From Martinezella dioscoreae (GTDB taxonomy: Bacteria > Pseudomonadota > Alphaproteobacteria > Rhizobiales > Rhizobiaceae): 64,000 bases of DNA. Position 1 is the first letter of the stretch; the number at the start of each line of letters is the position of its first letter. The position numbers and the translations under genes were made by a program. Under the pieces are notes generated by a model. It ran no database searches. It saw only the letters and a program-made list of their open reading frames with translations, and was not told where the DNA came from. Location of the stretch: the NCBI RefSeq assembly GCF_009176305.1, contig NZ_BLAJ01000003.1, forward strand, positions 124,001-188,000, read 5' to 3'. This document shows positions 1 to 8,172 of this stretch, in pieces.

Positions 1-1
1 C

Positions 2-427
2 ATGATGTGGACATTGATGGAGTTCGCGGCATACTACATTGCGACCCGCGTCGTCTCGGCTTCTAGCCGCAATCTACGCCCCCGCGAAGATATCCCCTCG
101 TCGCTACGCATGAATCGCAATGCGATCTTTATCTTTCTCGTGGCGATCGTCGCCGTCTTCTTTGGCGGTGTGATCGGTCTCATCGCCGCTCCTATACTTG
201 GCGCCTTTGGAGCGGGCTTCATAGCTTCTGGTTTTGCGTCGCTGCATTATCGGACTCGCGGCAAGGACTGGCGCATACCCGCGTTGATCCTCTGCTACCT
301 AGCGACTGTTTTCACACTGCCGCTCTTCATCATCCTTGTTCTCGGCCTCTACGATACGCGCAAGGCGATATCGCTGACCCCGAACAAGAATGTCGATACA
401 TCCAAACCAACTGACACGAAAATCTGA
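2..427 (+). CDS. DUF2232-type membrane protein, C-terminal part (gene runs off the window)
   Basis: The reading frame is open from the first bases, so the true start probably lies outside the window; what is visible is about 141 residues. Two or three hydrophobic segments are seen (around residues 40-80 and 90-115), ending in a short polar tail. A polytopic DUF2232 protein between rpsR and rplI is the usual arrangement in Rhizobiaceae, and the segment around [16 protein letters not shown] resembles the end of that family. It stops 19 bp before rplI, so the two are probably co-transcribed. The role is unknown. Family assignment comes from context and recall and is moderate. Confidence 0.6.
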   Translation: MMWTLMEFAAYYIATRVVSASSRNLRPREDIPSSLRMNRNAIFIFLVAIVAVFFGGVIGLIAAPILGAFGAGFIASGFASLHYRTRGKDWRIPALILCYLATVFTLPLFIILVLGLYDTRKAISLTPNKNVDTSKPTDTKI

Positions 428-446
428 CATCGAAAGGAACAAGAAA

Positions 447-1025
447 ATGGAAGTCATTCTTCTCGAGCGTATCTCCAAGCTCGGCCAGATGGGCGAAGTG
501 GTAAAGGTTCGCGACGGCTTTGCCCGTAACTACCTGCTGCCGCTCGGCAAGGCGCTGCGCGCCAACGCCGCCAACAAGGCCCGCTTCGAATCCGAGCGCG
601 CAACGCTCGAAGCCCGCAACCTCGAGCGCAAGAGCGAAGCCCAGAAGGTTGCCGACGTTCTCGCCGGCAAATCCTTCATCGTCGTTCGCTCGGCCGGCGA
701 AACCGGTCAGCTCTACGGCTCGGTCGCTGCTCGTGACGTCGTCGAAATCCTCGCTGCCGAAGGCTTCACCGTCGGCCGCAGCCAGGTTCACATGAACACG
801 CCGATCAAGGCCATCGGCCTGCACAACGTCACGATCGGCCTTCACGCCGAAGTCGAAATCACGATCGAACTCAACGTTGCACGCTCCGCTGAAGAAGCCG
901 AGCGTCAGGCCAAGGGCGAAACCCTCACCTCCGCCGACGCCATCTACGGCGTTGACGAAGACGCCCTGCGTCCGGAAGACTTCTTCGATCCGGAAGCTGA
1001 CCGCGACGGCGACGAAGAAGCTTGA
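447..1025 (+). CDS. rplI: 50S ribosomal protein L9
   Basis: L9 binds 23S rRNA at the base of the L1 stalk. The N-terminal domain carries the L9 signature ([20 protein letters not shown], residues 13-32). The protein is 192 residues, longer than the roughly 150 of E. coli; the extra is an acidic C-terminal tail ending [10 protein letters not shown], as common in rhizobia. The ATG at 447 is preceded by a GAAAGGA ribosome binding site; a longer in-frame start at 390 would overlap the upstream gene and lacks support. Last gene of the ribosomal-protein operon, followed by a strong hairpin terminator. Confidence 0.97.
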   Translation: MEVILLERISKLGQMGEVVKVRDGFARNYLLPLGKALRANAANKARFESERATLEARNLERKSEAQKVADVLAGKSFIVVRSAGETGQLYGSVAARDVVEILAAEGFTVGRSQVHMNTPIKAIGLHNVTIGLHAEVEITIELNVARSAEEAERQAKGETLTSADAIYGVDEDALRPEDFFDPEADRDGDEEA

Positions 1026-1058
1026 TCTTCAAGCCTTTTTCGTAATTTCTAATGCAAG

Positions 1059-1096
1059 AAAGCCTGGGTCCTCCGACCCAGGCTTTCCTGTTTTCT
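1059..1096. terminator. Rho-independent terminator, probably bidirectional
   Basis: A perfect 12-bp stem (AAAGCCTGGGTC, CTCC loop, GACCCAGGCTTT) is followed by CCTGTTTT on the plus strand and preceded by an A-rich stretch that reads as U-rich from the minus strand. It sits between rplI and the convergent emrA-like gene and can serve both. Confidence 0.9.
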
Positions 1097-1122
1097 GACA
1101 GAAGATGGAGCGAACGCCCAGG

Positions 1123-2190
1123 TCAGTCGTTATCCTTGATTTCCGGCAATGGAGCCGAATCCTTGTCGATCGAAACGACGACGGACATGCCGGGCGCCAA
1201 CTGGTCCGCCAGAGGCTGCCCATCCTCGATTTTGATCCTGACACCGAGACGCTGGGCGACCTTGGTGAAATTGCCCGTGGCATTATCGGGTTTGATGACC
1301 GCAAATTCCGAGCCAGCGGCCGGGGAGAAGCGCTGGATGCGGCCCTTGATCTCGCGATGTCCTAGCGCATCCACGGAGATGGTGGCGGGCTGATCGAGCT
1401 TCATGCCATCAAGCTGGGTTTCCTTGAAATTGGCGATGACCCAGACGTCCTTCGGAACGAGGTTCATCAGCTGCGTGCCGGGCGTCACATATTGGCCAAG
1501 ACGCACGCCGATCTCGCCGACGCGGCCGTCCTGCGGCGCCCTGATGGTCGTATTGTCGAGATCGATATCGGCAAGCTGCACGGCCGCTTCCGCGCCGCTG
1601 ACACCGGCTTCCAGCGAAGCGCGGTTGACGATGATCGTCGTCAGGTTCTGCTGGGAGACATCGAGAGCGGCCTTTGCCTGATTGACCGATGCCTGCGCCT
1701 GCTGCAGCGTCGCCTGCGCCTGCTCGGAATCGCTTGTCGTCGAGACGCCTCTGGAGACGAGTGTCGTGACGCGATCGAAGGCAAGCTGGGCACGCTTCAG
1801 CGCTGCATTGGCGCTGTCGATCTGCGCCTGGCTGGAGACGATGCCGGCCTTGGCGGCCTGCTCCTGCTGCTGCGAATTGGCGAGTGCGGCCTTCTGTCCG
1901 TCCAGCGTCGCGTGGGCCTGCGCCACCTTCTGCTTGTAGATGCGGTTATCGATCTGGGCGAGCACATCGCCCTCCTTGACGAGCTTGTAGTCCTTGATCG
2001 GCACGTCGGTGATATAGCCGCTGACCTGCGGGCTGATGGTCGTGACATAGCCTTTGACATAGGCGTCGTCCGTGGTTTCGACCGCGGTCTTGAACGGCGG
2101 TAGATGCCAGGCGTAGAGCACCAGCATGACGCCGCCGATACCGGCGAGCACGGCGATGACTTCGATGGGGGAGCGAACGAGCCTCGACAT
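1123..2190 (-). CDS. HlyD/EmrA-type membrane fusion protein
   Basis: Periplasmic adaptor of a tripartite drug efflux pump, linking the inner-membrane transporter to an outer-membrane channel. The 355-residue protein has one N-terminal membrane anchor (about residues 9-28), then the typical TTDDAYVKGYVTTISPQVSG biotinyl-lipoyl half-motif, a long Ala/Gln-rich coiled-coil hairpin (about residues 85-195), the second lipoyl half (TTIRAPQDGRVGEIGVRLGQ) and a beta-barrel region. It lies 17 bp downstream of the DHA2 transporter gene, the EmrAB arrangement in reverse order. The substrate cannot be told from sequence. Confidence 0.93.
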   Translation of the reverse strand: MSRLVRSPIEVIAVLAGIGGVMLVLYAWHLPPFKTAVETTDDAYVKGYVTTISPQVSGYITDVPIKDYKLVKEGDVLAQIDNRIYKQKVAQAHATLDGQKAALANSQQQEQAAKAGIVSSQAQIDSANAALKRAQLAFDRVTTLVSRGVSTTSDSEQAQATLQQAQASVNQAKAALDVSQQNLTTIIVNRASLEAGVSGAEAAVQLADIDLDNTTIRAPQDGRVGEIGVRLGQYVTPGTQLMNLVPKDVWVIANFKETQLDGMKLDQPATISVDALGHREIKGRIQRFSPAAGSEFAVIKPDNATGNFTKVAQRLGVRIKIEDGQPLADQLAPGMSVVVSIDKDSAPLPEIKDND

Positions 2191-2207
2191 GGAGCTATTT
2201 CATATCC

Positions 2208-3854
2208 TCATGGGTTGGATGTCGCGACCTCTACCCGATCGCCAGCGAAGCGAGCCCTGACGACGCGGAAGAGAACATGGATTGAGAGGCCGGCAAGTGA
2301 CAGGAAGGCGATTACGGCGGCAGTGAAGAAGGCATCTCCGTAGGCAAGCATATTGGCTTCGCGGCTGACCTGCGCGCCGAGCAGCGCCAGCCCCTCCCCC
2401 TTCAGCAGCGCGCTATCCCCAATCACCTTGCCATAGGAGGATGAAAGCTGGCTGACGCGTGTGGCCACATGCGGATCCGTCAGCAGCACGCGCTCGGTCA
2501 GGACGGCCGAATGGAACTTCTCGCGAATGGTGATCAGCGTGCCGTAGAAGGCCGAGCCGACGAGGCCGCCGATGCTTTGCGTGAAGGTGAAGACGACGAA
2601 GAAGGTCACCAGATAGGGCGGGCCTTTGGATATAGCCTCCTTGAAGCCTGCCGACATGGATGGCGGCAAGAAGAGCGCCGCGCCGGCCGCCACCAGGGCC
2701 TGGCTGAGATACATCTGCTCGGGACGGGTCAGGTTCGTCACCTGCGAATCCATCAGCGAGCCCACCCCCATCAGAATAAGCGCGATGAACTGGATCTGCC
2801 ACGTATAGCCATAGCTCATGAACACGGTGCAGATGAGGCCGCCGATGATCGAGAAGGCGAGGATGATCCAATAGAGCAAGGCAAGCTGGTCATAGAGCAG
2901 GCCGACCGCATTCTGATAGAAGGTCATGATGACGGAGGTCTGCTCGGCGGCAATGATGCGGAAGACCAGGAGGATCGCCGTCAGATGCAGAATTTCCGGC
3001 CGAAGGAGCCAGCGAACGTCGATCAAAGGCGTCGACCGTCTCAGTTCGACGACGATGGCAACGGTCAGGGATGCGACGGCAATAGCCAGAACGACGCCGA
3101 GCCATGGCACCTCCAGCCACCAGTAGAGGCGCCCGACCGATAGGGCGACGGCAAGACAGCCGAAACCGATCGCGACAAGAAGATAGCTGAAGATATCGCC
3201 CAGCACGATAACCTTGACGCGCGGCGGCGGCGTCAGCGGCAGCAGATAGATGATCGGCATGACGAGGAGCGCCAATGCCATTTCAAGCGTATAGAGGCCG
3301 CGCCATTCGCCATAATCGAGTAGCGAGGGCGACACGAGACGGGTGATGGGAGCGGCAAGCAGCGTGTTCATCATCGCCAGGCTGACGCCGATCGTCATCT
3401 TCTTCGCCGGCTCGAAGGCCTCCAGCATATAAAGAAAGCCAAGCGTCGACAGAGGCGCGCCGGCAATCCCGCTTAGGAAGCGGACGACGATCGCAGAATG
3501 CAGGTCGGAAACGAAAAGATTGAGCAGCGAGGCGAGCACGAAGCCGAGAATGCTGACCTCGGCGAAATTGCGCACGCCATATTGAAGGCGGATCTTCACC
3601 AGCGCGATGGCGAGGCTGACATTGGGCGCCATATAGGCAGCAGAAAGCCATGCCGACTCTGTGGTGGTCGCCGCGATGGTTCCCTGAATTTGCGTAAGGT
3701 TGGCGAAGGCGAGATTGAGACCGAGGCCCTGCGTCAGGAAGAACATGACGGACGCCGCAATATAGAGCGGCACTTTCCAGCCCGGCATAGGCGGTGGAGC
3801 GGGTGGGACGGCGTTGGCTTCCGCATTGGCGACCGGGCCCGGATCCCCGCTCAT
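2208..3854 (-). CDS. MFS drug exporter, DHA2/EmrB type
   Basis: Inner-membrane proton-driven multidrug exporter of 548 residues with about 14 hydrophobic segments, the length and topology of the DHA2 family. The N-terminus (about 25 residues) is Pro/Ala-rich and cytoplasmic, followed by the first helix (PLYIAASVMFFLTQGLGLNL). The ATG at 3854 has a GAGGT ribosome binding site that overlaps the end of the MarR-type gene, only 8 bp upstream. With that regulator and the downstream adaptor gene it forms an emrRAB-like operon. The substrate is unknown; membrane-active or phenolic compounds are the usual ligands of such systems. Confidence 0.92.
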   Translation of the reverse strand: MSGDPGPVANAEANAVPPAPPPMPGWKVPLYIAASVMFFLTQGLGLNLAFANLTQIQGTIAATTTESAWLSAAYMAPNVSLAIALVKIRLQYGVRNFAEVSILGFVLASLLNLFVSDLHSAIVVRFLSGIAGAPLSTLGFLYMLEAFEPAKKMTIGVSLAMMNTLLAAPITRLVSPSLLDYGEWRGLYTLEMALALLVMPIIYLLPLTPPPRVKVIVLGDIFSYLLVAIGFGCLAVALSVGRLYWWLEVPWLGVVLAIAVASLTVAIVVELRRSTPLIDVRWLLRPEILHLTAILLVFRIIAAEQTSVIMTFYQNAVGLLYDQLALLYWIILAFSIIGGLICTVFMSYGYTWQIQFIALILMGVGSLMDSQVTNLTRPEQMYLSQALVAAGAALFLPPSMSAGFKEAISKGPPYLVTFFVVFTFTQSIGGLVGSAFYGTLITIREKFHSAVLTERVLLTDPHVATRVSQLSSSYGKVIGDSALLKGEGLALLGAQVSREANMLAYGDAFFTAAVIAFLSLAGLSIHVLFRVVRARFAGDRVEVATSNP

Positions 3855-3862
3855 GCACTACC

Positions 3863-4306
3863 TCATGATTTGCCAATATTCTGAAGATTGGCAGTCATGG
3901 CACGGATAACTTTCAGCGCCATGCCGACATCCTCGTCCGAAATCCCCTCCAAGATATCCGCACGCACACTGGTGGCAAGAGCCTCAACCTCGGCGGCAAC
4001 GACTTTTCCTGATTCCGTCATGAAGATCTGCTTGGCGCGGCGATCGGATACGGCGGCGCGGCGCTCAATGAAATTCTGCGCCTCCATGGCATCGAGGATG
4101 CGCACGAGCGTCGGCGTTTCCAGCTCCAGCTCGTCGGCAAGCTCCCTCTGGTTTATTCCGTCCCGGCGGGAGAGCTTGCGAAAAACCCTCGCGCGGGAAA
4201 GGGTCATGCCGTGCTCTCGAACGAGAGCGTCGAAAGCCGCCCTCAGCTTGCGATTGAACGCGGAGAGATCGTCGAAGAGTTCTTGTCTTGATGGCGCACC
4301 TGGCAT
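3863..4306 (-). CDS. MarR-family transcriptional regulator of the efflux operon
   Basis: 147 residues with the winged-helix core of MarR proteins: the helix-turn-helix runs through INQRELADELELETPTLVR (about residues 70-90) and the wing carries SDRRAKQIFMT. It is the first gene of the minus-strand operon with the efflux pump, so it is expected to repress its own operon and to be released by a pump substrate (known behaviour of EmrR/MarR, inferred here). Its ATG at 4306 lies in an AT-rich upstream region where its operator would be. Confidence 0.92.
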   Translation of the reverse strand: MPGAPSRQELFDDLSAFNRKLRAAFDALVREHGMTLSRARVFRKLSRRDGINQRELADELELETPTLVRILDAMEAQNFIERRAAVSDRRAKQIFMTESGKVVAAEVEALATSVRADILEGISDEDVGMALKVIRAMTANLQNIGKS

Positions 4307-4635
4307 TATTGCAACTTTATACTATTAGCATCCTACCCTAATTTAAGGGGAATACCCGGATTTTCCCAGTTTTTCAAGCAGGATAGCCGCAACAGTTGAT
4401 GCGCGCAGCGAAAGACCGGCTAAAATGTTCCCCACAGATAGTTTGCATAAGTGATTCGTGTGTCGATCTTTGCGTTGCAAAGTGGCCACAAGGGATTTTT
4501 TACGTGGCGGAAACTTGTCCCTGTGGACGAGTGGAACAACGTTGATAGGTCGGTATGGCCATCCGTTTGCACGGTTGACCATGACATCGGAACATCGCAA
4601 ACCAGACGACACCCTAAAGCATGAAGAGATGGAAA
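4307..4635. other. Divergent intergenic region between the MarR gene and dnaB
   Basis: About 330 bp with no convincing gene. The first 50 bp on the MarR side are AT-rich and hold an imperfect palindrome CCCTAATTTAAGGG near 4336-4350, a possible operator (weak). The remainder must hold the dnaB promoter, but no clear -35/-10 pair was recognised. Small open frames on both strands here have no start-site support. Confidence 0.5.
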
Positions 4636-6132
4636 ATGAACGAAGCTGCGCGCAAGCTTGCCGCCATTGCTCCCGCCGACCAGCATTATCGCGAAGCGCC
4701 CAATAACATTGAGGCGGAACAGGCTCTGCTCGGTGCCATCCTCGTCAACAACGATGCCTATTATCGCGTCTCCGATTTCCTGAAGCCGATCCATCTCTAC
4801 GAGCCGCTGCACCGGAAGATCTTCGAAGTCGCCGGCGATATCATCCGCATGGGCAAGACCGCCAATCCTGTGACCATCAAGAGCTTCGTGCCGGCTGACG
4901 AGAAGGTCGGCGACATGACGGTCGCGCAATATCTCGCGCGCCTCGCCGTCGAGGCCGTGTCGATCATCAACGCTGAAGATTACGGCCGCGCCATCTATGA
5001 CCTGGCGCTGCGCCGTGCGCTGATCACCATCGGCGAGGACATGGTCAACATCGCCTATGACGCGCCGCTCGACATGCCGCCGCAGACGCAGATCGAGGAT
5101 ACGGAGCGCCGGCTGTTCGAGCTTGCCGAGAATGGCCGCTACGACGGCGGCTTCCAGTCATTCAACGACGCCGTGGCACTGGCGATCGACATGGCGGCCG
5201 TTGCCAAGGAGCGTGACGGCGGCCTCTCCGGCATCTCCACGGGCATCCACTCGCTTGATAGCAAGATGGGCGGCCTGCAGCGCTCCGACTTGATCATCCT
5301 TGCCGGCCGTCCCGGCATGGGCAAAACCTCGCTTGCCACCAACATCGCCTATAATATCGCCGCCGCCTACGAGGGCGAAGTCCAGCCCGACGGCTCGATG
5401 AAGGCAAAGAACGGCGGCGTTGTCGGCTTCTACTCGCTGGAAATGTCATCGGAGCAGCTCGCCACCCGTATCATCTCCGAGCAGACGGAAGTCTCCTCCT
5501 CGAAGATCCGCCGCGGCGACATCAACGATGCCGATTTCGAAAAGCTGGTGGCCTGCTCGATGATGATGCAGAAGGTGCCGCTTTATATCGACCAGACCGG
5601 TGGTATTTCCATCGCCCAACTCGCCGCCCGCGCCCGCCGCCTCAAACGCCAGCGCGGCCTCGACGTTCTGGTCGTCGACTACGTGCAGCTCATGACCGGT
5701 TCGAAGAAGTCGGGCGAAAACCGCGTTCAGGAAATCACCGAGATCACCACTGGCCTGAAGGCGCTCGGCAAGGAGCTCAACGTTCCGATCGTCGCACTCT
5801 CCCAGCTCTCGCGCGCGGTCGAAAGCCGCGACGATAAGCGCCCCCAGCTTTCGGACCTTCGCGAATCCGGCTCGATCGAGCAGGACGCCGACGTGGTGCT
5901 CTTCGTGTTCCGCGAGGAATATTATGTGAAGAACCAAGAGCCCCGCGACCCGAACGACCCGAAATATGCGGAATGGGAAGCGCTGTTCGACCGCGTGAAG
6001 GGCACGGCCGATGTCATCATCGCCAAGCAGCGTCACGGACCGACGGGCACGGTGAAGCTCGCCTTCCAATCGGAATTCACCCGATTTGCCGACCTCGCCG
6101 ACCCGTCTTTCACGCAGTACGAAGAACATTGA
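4636..6132 (+). CDS. dnaB: Replicative DNA helicase DnaB
   Basis: Hexameric 5'-3' helicase that unwinds the replication fork and recruits primase. The 498-residue protein has the N-terminal primase-interaction domain (EAPNNIEAEQALLGAIL near residue 20), Walker A GRPGMGKTS near 225, the Walker B region VLVVDYVQLM near 345 and the RecA-fold C-terminal domain. A roughly 20-residue insertion follows Walker A (GEVQPDGSMKAKNGG), as in other rhizobia. An in-frame ATG at 4621 would add five residues; the ATG at 4636 (MNEAARKLAA) matches the family start better and is chosen. Confidence 0.96.
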   Translation: MNEAARKLAAIAPADQHYREAPNNIEAEQALLGAILVNNDAYYRVSDFLKPIHLYEPLHRKIFEVAGDIIRMGKTANPVTIKSFVPADEKVGDMTVAQYLARLAVEAVSIINAEDYGRAIYDLALRRALITIGEDMVNIAYDAPLDMPPQTQIEDTERRLFELAENGRYDGGFQSFNDAVALAIDMAAVAKERDGGLSGISTGIHSLDSKMGGLQRSDLIILAGRPGMGKTSLATNIAYNIAAAYEGEVQPDGSMKAKNGGVVGFYSLEMSSEQLATRIISEQTEVSSSKIRRGDINDADFEKLVACSMMMQKVPLYIDQTGGISIAQLAARARRLKRQRGLDVLVVDYVQLMTGSKKSGENRVQEITEITTGLKALGKELNVPIVALSQLSRAVESRDDKRPQLSDLRESGSIEQDADVVLFVFREEYYVKNQEPRDPNDPKYAEWEALFDRVKGTADVIIAKQRHGPTGTVKLAFQSEFTRFADLADPSFTQYEEH

Positions 6133-6192
6133 CGCTTGCCGCGTCAATGTTCCGCTGGGATGAGAACCGCTTCGCACTTTGCCGGAAAGGCT

Positions 6193-6495
6193 TCAGAGTC
6201 CCGCAGCCCTCAGCAAAGCCACCGTCGCAACGCCGACGATAACGCTTGCCAGCAACGGCAAGCGGCGAGAGACGATTGCGGTGACCATGCAGGCCAGCGT
6301 CTCCGCCCAGCCGGTGGCAAAAGCTGTGGGGGCAATGACAGCCATCAGCACGGCCGGTGGAATGGCTTTGATTGCGGTTTGCCGACGCTCGTCAAGCTTC
6401 ACGTAGCGAATCAAGACGAGACCGCCAACACGGGTGAAGATCGTTGCGGCAGCCATGGCGAGGATGGCGAGCAGAGTGTTGAAATCGAGCGTCAT
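6193..6495 (-). CDS. azlD: AzlD-family branched-chain amino acid exporter subunit
   Basis: A 100-residue protein with three to four hydrophobic segments, the size and pattern of AzlD/YgaH proteins. AzlD pairs with AzlC to export branched-chain amino acids or analogues. The start codon overlaps the azlC stop by 4 bp (ATGA), so translation is coupled. Typical residues are the early segment TIFTRVGGLVLIRYV and the central IKAIPPAVLMAVIAPTA. Confidence 0.9.
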   Translation of the reverse strand: MTLDFNTLLAILAMAAATIFTRVGGLVLIRYVKLDERRQTAIKAIPPAVLMAVIAPTAFATGWAETLACMVTAIVSRRLPLLASVIVGVATVALLRAAGL

Positions 6496-7196
6496 GCCGC
6501 TTGCTCCCGCGCTCTGCCCTTCCAGAAAGCCATTGCCAGTCCCGCCAGCGCGCCGGCTGCAATATGCCAGACACCGGGCACGAACTGGTGGACAGCAACG
6601 GCTGCAATTCCGCTTGCGGCAAGCACCGCGCCGGTTTCCGGTCCTTTCCAGAAGCCCATGACCAGCACGATGAAGACGGCCGGAAAGGCGAAGTCGAGAC
6701 CGATGACGGCGGGATCGCCGAGAAAAGCGCCAAGCAGAGCACCCGCAAGCGACGAGCCGACCCAGGCCAAGTAAAATGGCGTGACGATGCCCGCATACCA
6801 AGCGGGCGTGAGCCGCATCGTGCCGGCGCGGAACTCCGCCATGGCCCAAATCTCGTCGGCGAGAAACAGCATGGCGAGATAGCGTTTGATGCCGGTGAAA
6901 GATTGCATCTTCGTGCCGATCGAAGCACTCATCAGCAAGTGCCTGACATTGACGAGCAGGGCCGCGATGCCAGCACCCATCCAGCTTGCGGGATGTGTCC
7001 AGATATCCATCGCCACGAATTGCGAGCCGCCAGCAAAGACGAGCGCGCTCATCAGTGTGGTCTCCAGCGGCGAAAGCCCCTTGGTCGCCGAAACCGCGCC
7101 GAACACGAGGCCGATCGGCAGGACGGCAACGATCAGCGGAAGAATGGCACGCATCCCGGCTTTGAATTCGCCGGCCGGCCGGCTTTGCTGCAACAT
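6492..7196 (-). CDS. azlC: AzlC-family branched-chain amino acid exporter subunit
   Basis: A 234-residue polytopic membrane protein with the AzlC pattern: GMRAILPLIVAVLPIGLVFG near the N-terminus and FAGGSQFVAMD after the first helices. It is the large subunit of the AzlCD exporter. The ATG at 7196 follows a strong GGAGG site; a longer frame reaching 7346 is not supported. The gene probably once followed the AraC regulator at 8173-9030 directly, and an insertion sequence now lies between them. Confidence 0.9.
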   Translation of the reverse strand: MLQQSRPAGEFKAGMRAILPLIVAVLPIGLVFGAVSATKGLSPLETTLMSALVFAGGSQFVAMDIWTHPASWMGAGIAALLVNVRHLLMSASIGTKMQSFTGIKRYLAMLFLADEIWAMAEFRAGTMRLTPAWYAGIVTPFYLAWVGSSLAGALLGAFLGDPAVIGLDFAFPAVFIVLVMGFWKGPETGAVLAASGIAAVAVHQFVPGVWHIAAGALAGLAMAFWKGRAREQAA

Positions 7197-7311
7197 TGGC
7201 AACCTCCACTTCAACAATGACGGAGGGGTAGCCGACGGCAGCCGGCGCTGTATTGAACGAAAGTGATCAGACGCATTCCGGACAGAAAGCCGTTTCGCAA
7301 TTGGAAATGCG

Positions 7312-7315
7312 CTAG
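7312..7315. repeat. Target site duplication CTAG (left copy)
   Basis: CTAG borders the left inverted repeat of the insertion sequence and is repeated at 8173-8176 on the other side. A 4-bp CTAG target is typical of the IS427 group of IS5. Because CTAG is itself palindromic, it could also be read as the outermost part of the inverted repeats. Confidence 0.75.
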
Positions 7316-7333
7316 GCAGTAGTGACGATTTAA
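7316..7333. repeat. Left terminal inverted repeat of the insertion sequence
   Basis: GCAGTAGTGACGATTTAA pairs with the complement of the right end at 8155-8172 with two mismatches. The orfB stop codon follows immediately at 7334-7336. Confidence 0.9.
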
Positions 7334-7768
7334 CTATCGCAGCCAAATGATTATGGCAGCGATGATGACGAAGCCTCTGAAATTGGCGAGCAACTTGTCG
7401 TATCGGGTGGCAACGCGGCGGAACTGCTTGAGCTTTGCAAAGAAGCGTTCGATGAGGTTGCGCTCTTTATAGAGCCGCCAGTCGCAGCGGTGCGGGCGGC
7501 GGCGCTCCGGCCGCGGCGGAATGACGGGGGTGGCACCAGCGTCCAGAATGGTGTCGTGGAAGTGTTCGGCATCATAGGCTCTGTCTGCGATGACGTGGCC
7601 GGGGTTGAGGCCATGGAGCAATTCCCTGCCATAAATCACATCGCCACGGTGTCCCGGTGCAAGGACGAAGCGCACCGGTAGCCCCAAAGCATCGACGACG
7701 GCGTGGATCTTGGTGCCTAGCCCGCCGCGTGAGCGGCCAAGGCCCTGGGCGTCCGCTCCCCCCTTTTT
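7334..7768 (-). CDS. IS5-family transposase, second frame (orfB)
   Basis: The C-terminal half of a DDE transposase. The frame is open from the slippery site near 7768 and has no good start of its own, so it is expected to be made as a fusion with orfA through a -1 frameshift. It contains the second catalytic Asp (VIADRAYDAEHF) and the catalytic Glu in the RNLIERFFAKLKQFRRVATR block, the hallmark of the family C-terminus. Confidence 0.88.
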   Translation of the reverse strand, partial: KKGGADAQGLGRSRGGLGTKIHAVVDALGLPVRFVLAPGHRGDVIYGRELLHGLNPGHVIADRAYDAEHFHDTILDAGATPVIPPRPERRRPHRCDWRLYKERNLIERFFAKLKQFRRVATRYDKLLANFRGFVIIAAIIIWLR

Positions 7769-8094
7769 CGCCGGGCGCCAGCGGCTTGAGGCTGGGCACG
7801 GATGGAGGTGGAATCGATCGAGACCCAGTCAAGGTCCGCTTCTCGCGCTAACGCCTCGAACAAACTTTCGAGGACACCCATCTCGATCCAGCGGTAATAG
7901 CGCCGCTTGACGGTCTGGTAGTCGCCATAGCGTTCGGGCAAATCACGCCAACGTCCACCAGAGCGGGCCATCCAGACCAGCGCCTCGACGAACCGTCTGT
8001 TGTTGGAGCGTGGACCCCGACGCCCCTTGCGCCCGCCTGGCACAAACGGCTCGATCCGAGACCACTGTTCCCCACTGAGCCTATCGATATCCAT
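7717..8094 (-). CDS. IS5-family transposase, first frame (orfA)
   Basis: 125 residues: an N-terminal helix-turn-helix-like region (LSGEQWSRIEPFVPG ... GGRWRDLPERYGDYQTVKRR) followed by the first catalytic Asp in WVSIDSTSIRAQ. Near its end lies the run A5-G6 (plus-strand 7758-7768). A -1 slip there continues into orfB through ADAQGLGRSRGGLGTKIH, the expected transposase sequence. Unshifted, it ends shortly after with an unrelated tail. Confidence 0.9.
   Translation of the reverse strand: MDIDRLSGEQWSRIEPFVPGGRKGRRGPRSNNRRFVEALVWMARSGGRWRDLPERYGDYQTVKRRYYRWIEMGVLESLFEALAREADLDWVSIDSTSIRAQPQAAGARRKRGERTPRALAAHAAG
7758..7768 (-). promoter_or_regulatory. Programmed -1 frameshift site of the transposase
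   Basis: On the minus strand the sequence reads AAAAAGGGGGG. The frames before and after it differ by -1, and both match the family consensus only if ribosomes slip here. Confidence 0.75.
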
Positions 8095-8154
8095 GACCGA
8101 CCTCCAAAAGTCAGCCTTGAATCTGATTTGCTCCTAATTGGGAATCCCAAACCC

Positions 8155-8172
8155 TTAATTCGTCACTACAGC
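8155..8172. repeat. Right terminal inverted repeat of the insertion sequence
   Basis: Complement reads GCTGTAGTGACGAATTAA, matching the left end at 16 of 18 positions. CTAG follows at 8173-8176. Confidence 0.9.

Larger units (their letters stand above)
7316..8172 (-). mobile_element. IS5-family (IS427-group-like) insertion sequence, complete
   Basis: An 857-bp element bounded by 18-bp inverted repeats (7316-7333 and 8155-8172, 16 of 18 matching) and by CTAG on both sides. It carries two overlapping transposase frames on the minus strand joined by a slippery run. Size, ends, target and two-frame structure agree with the IS427 group. Both ends and all three catalytic acidic residues appear intact, so it may be active. 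It lies between the AraC-type regulator and azlC. Confidence 0.92.
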
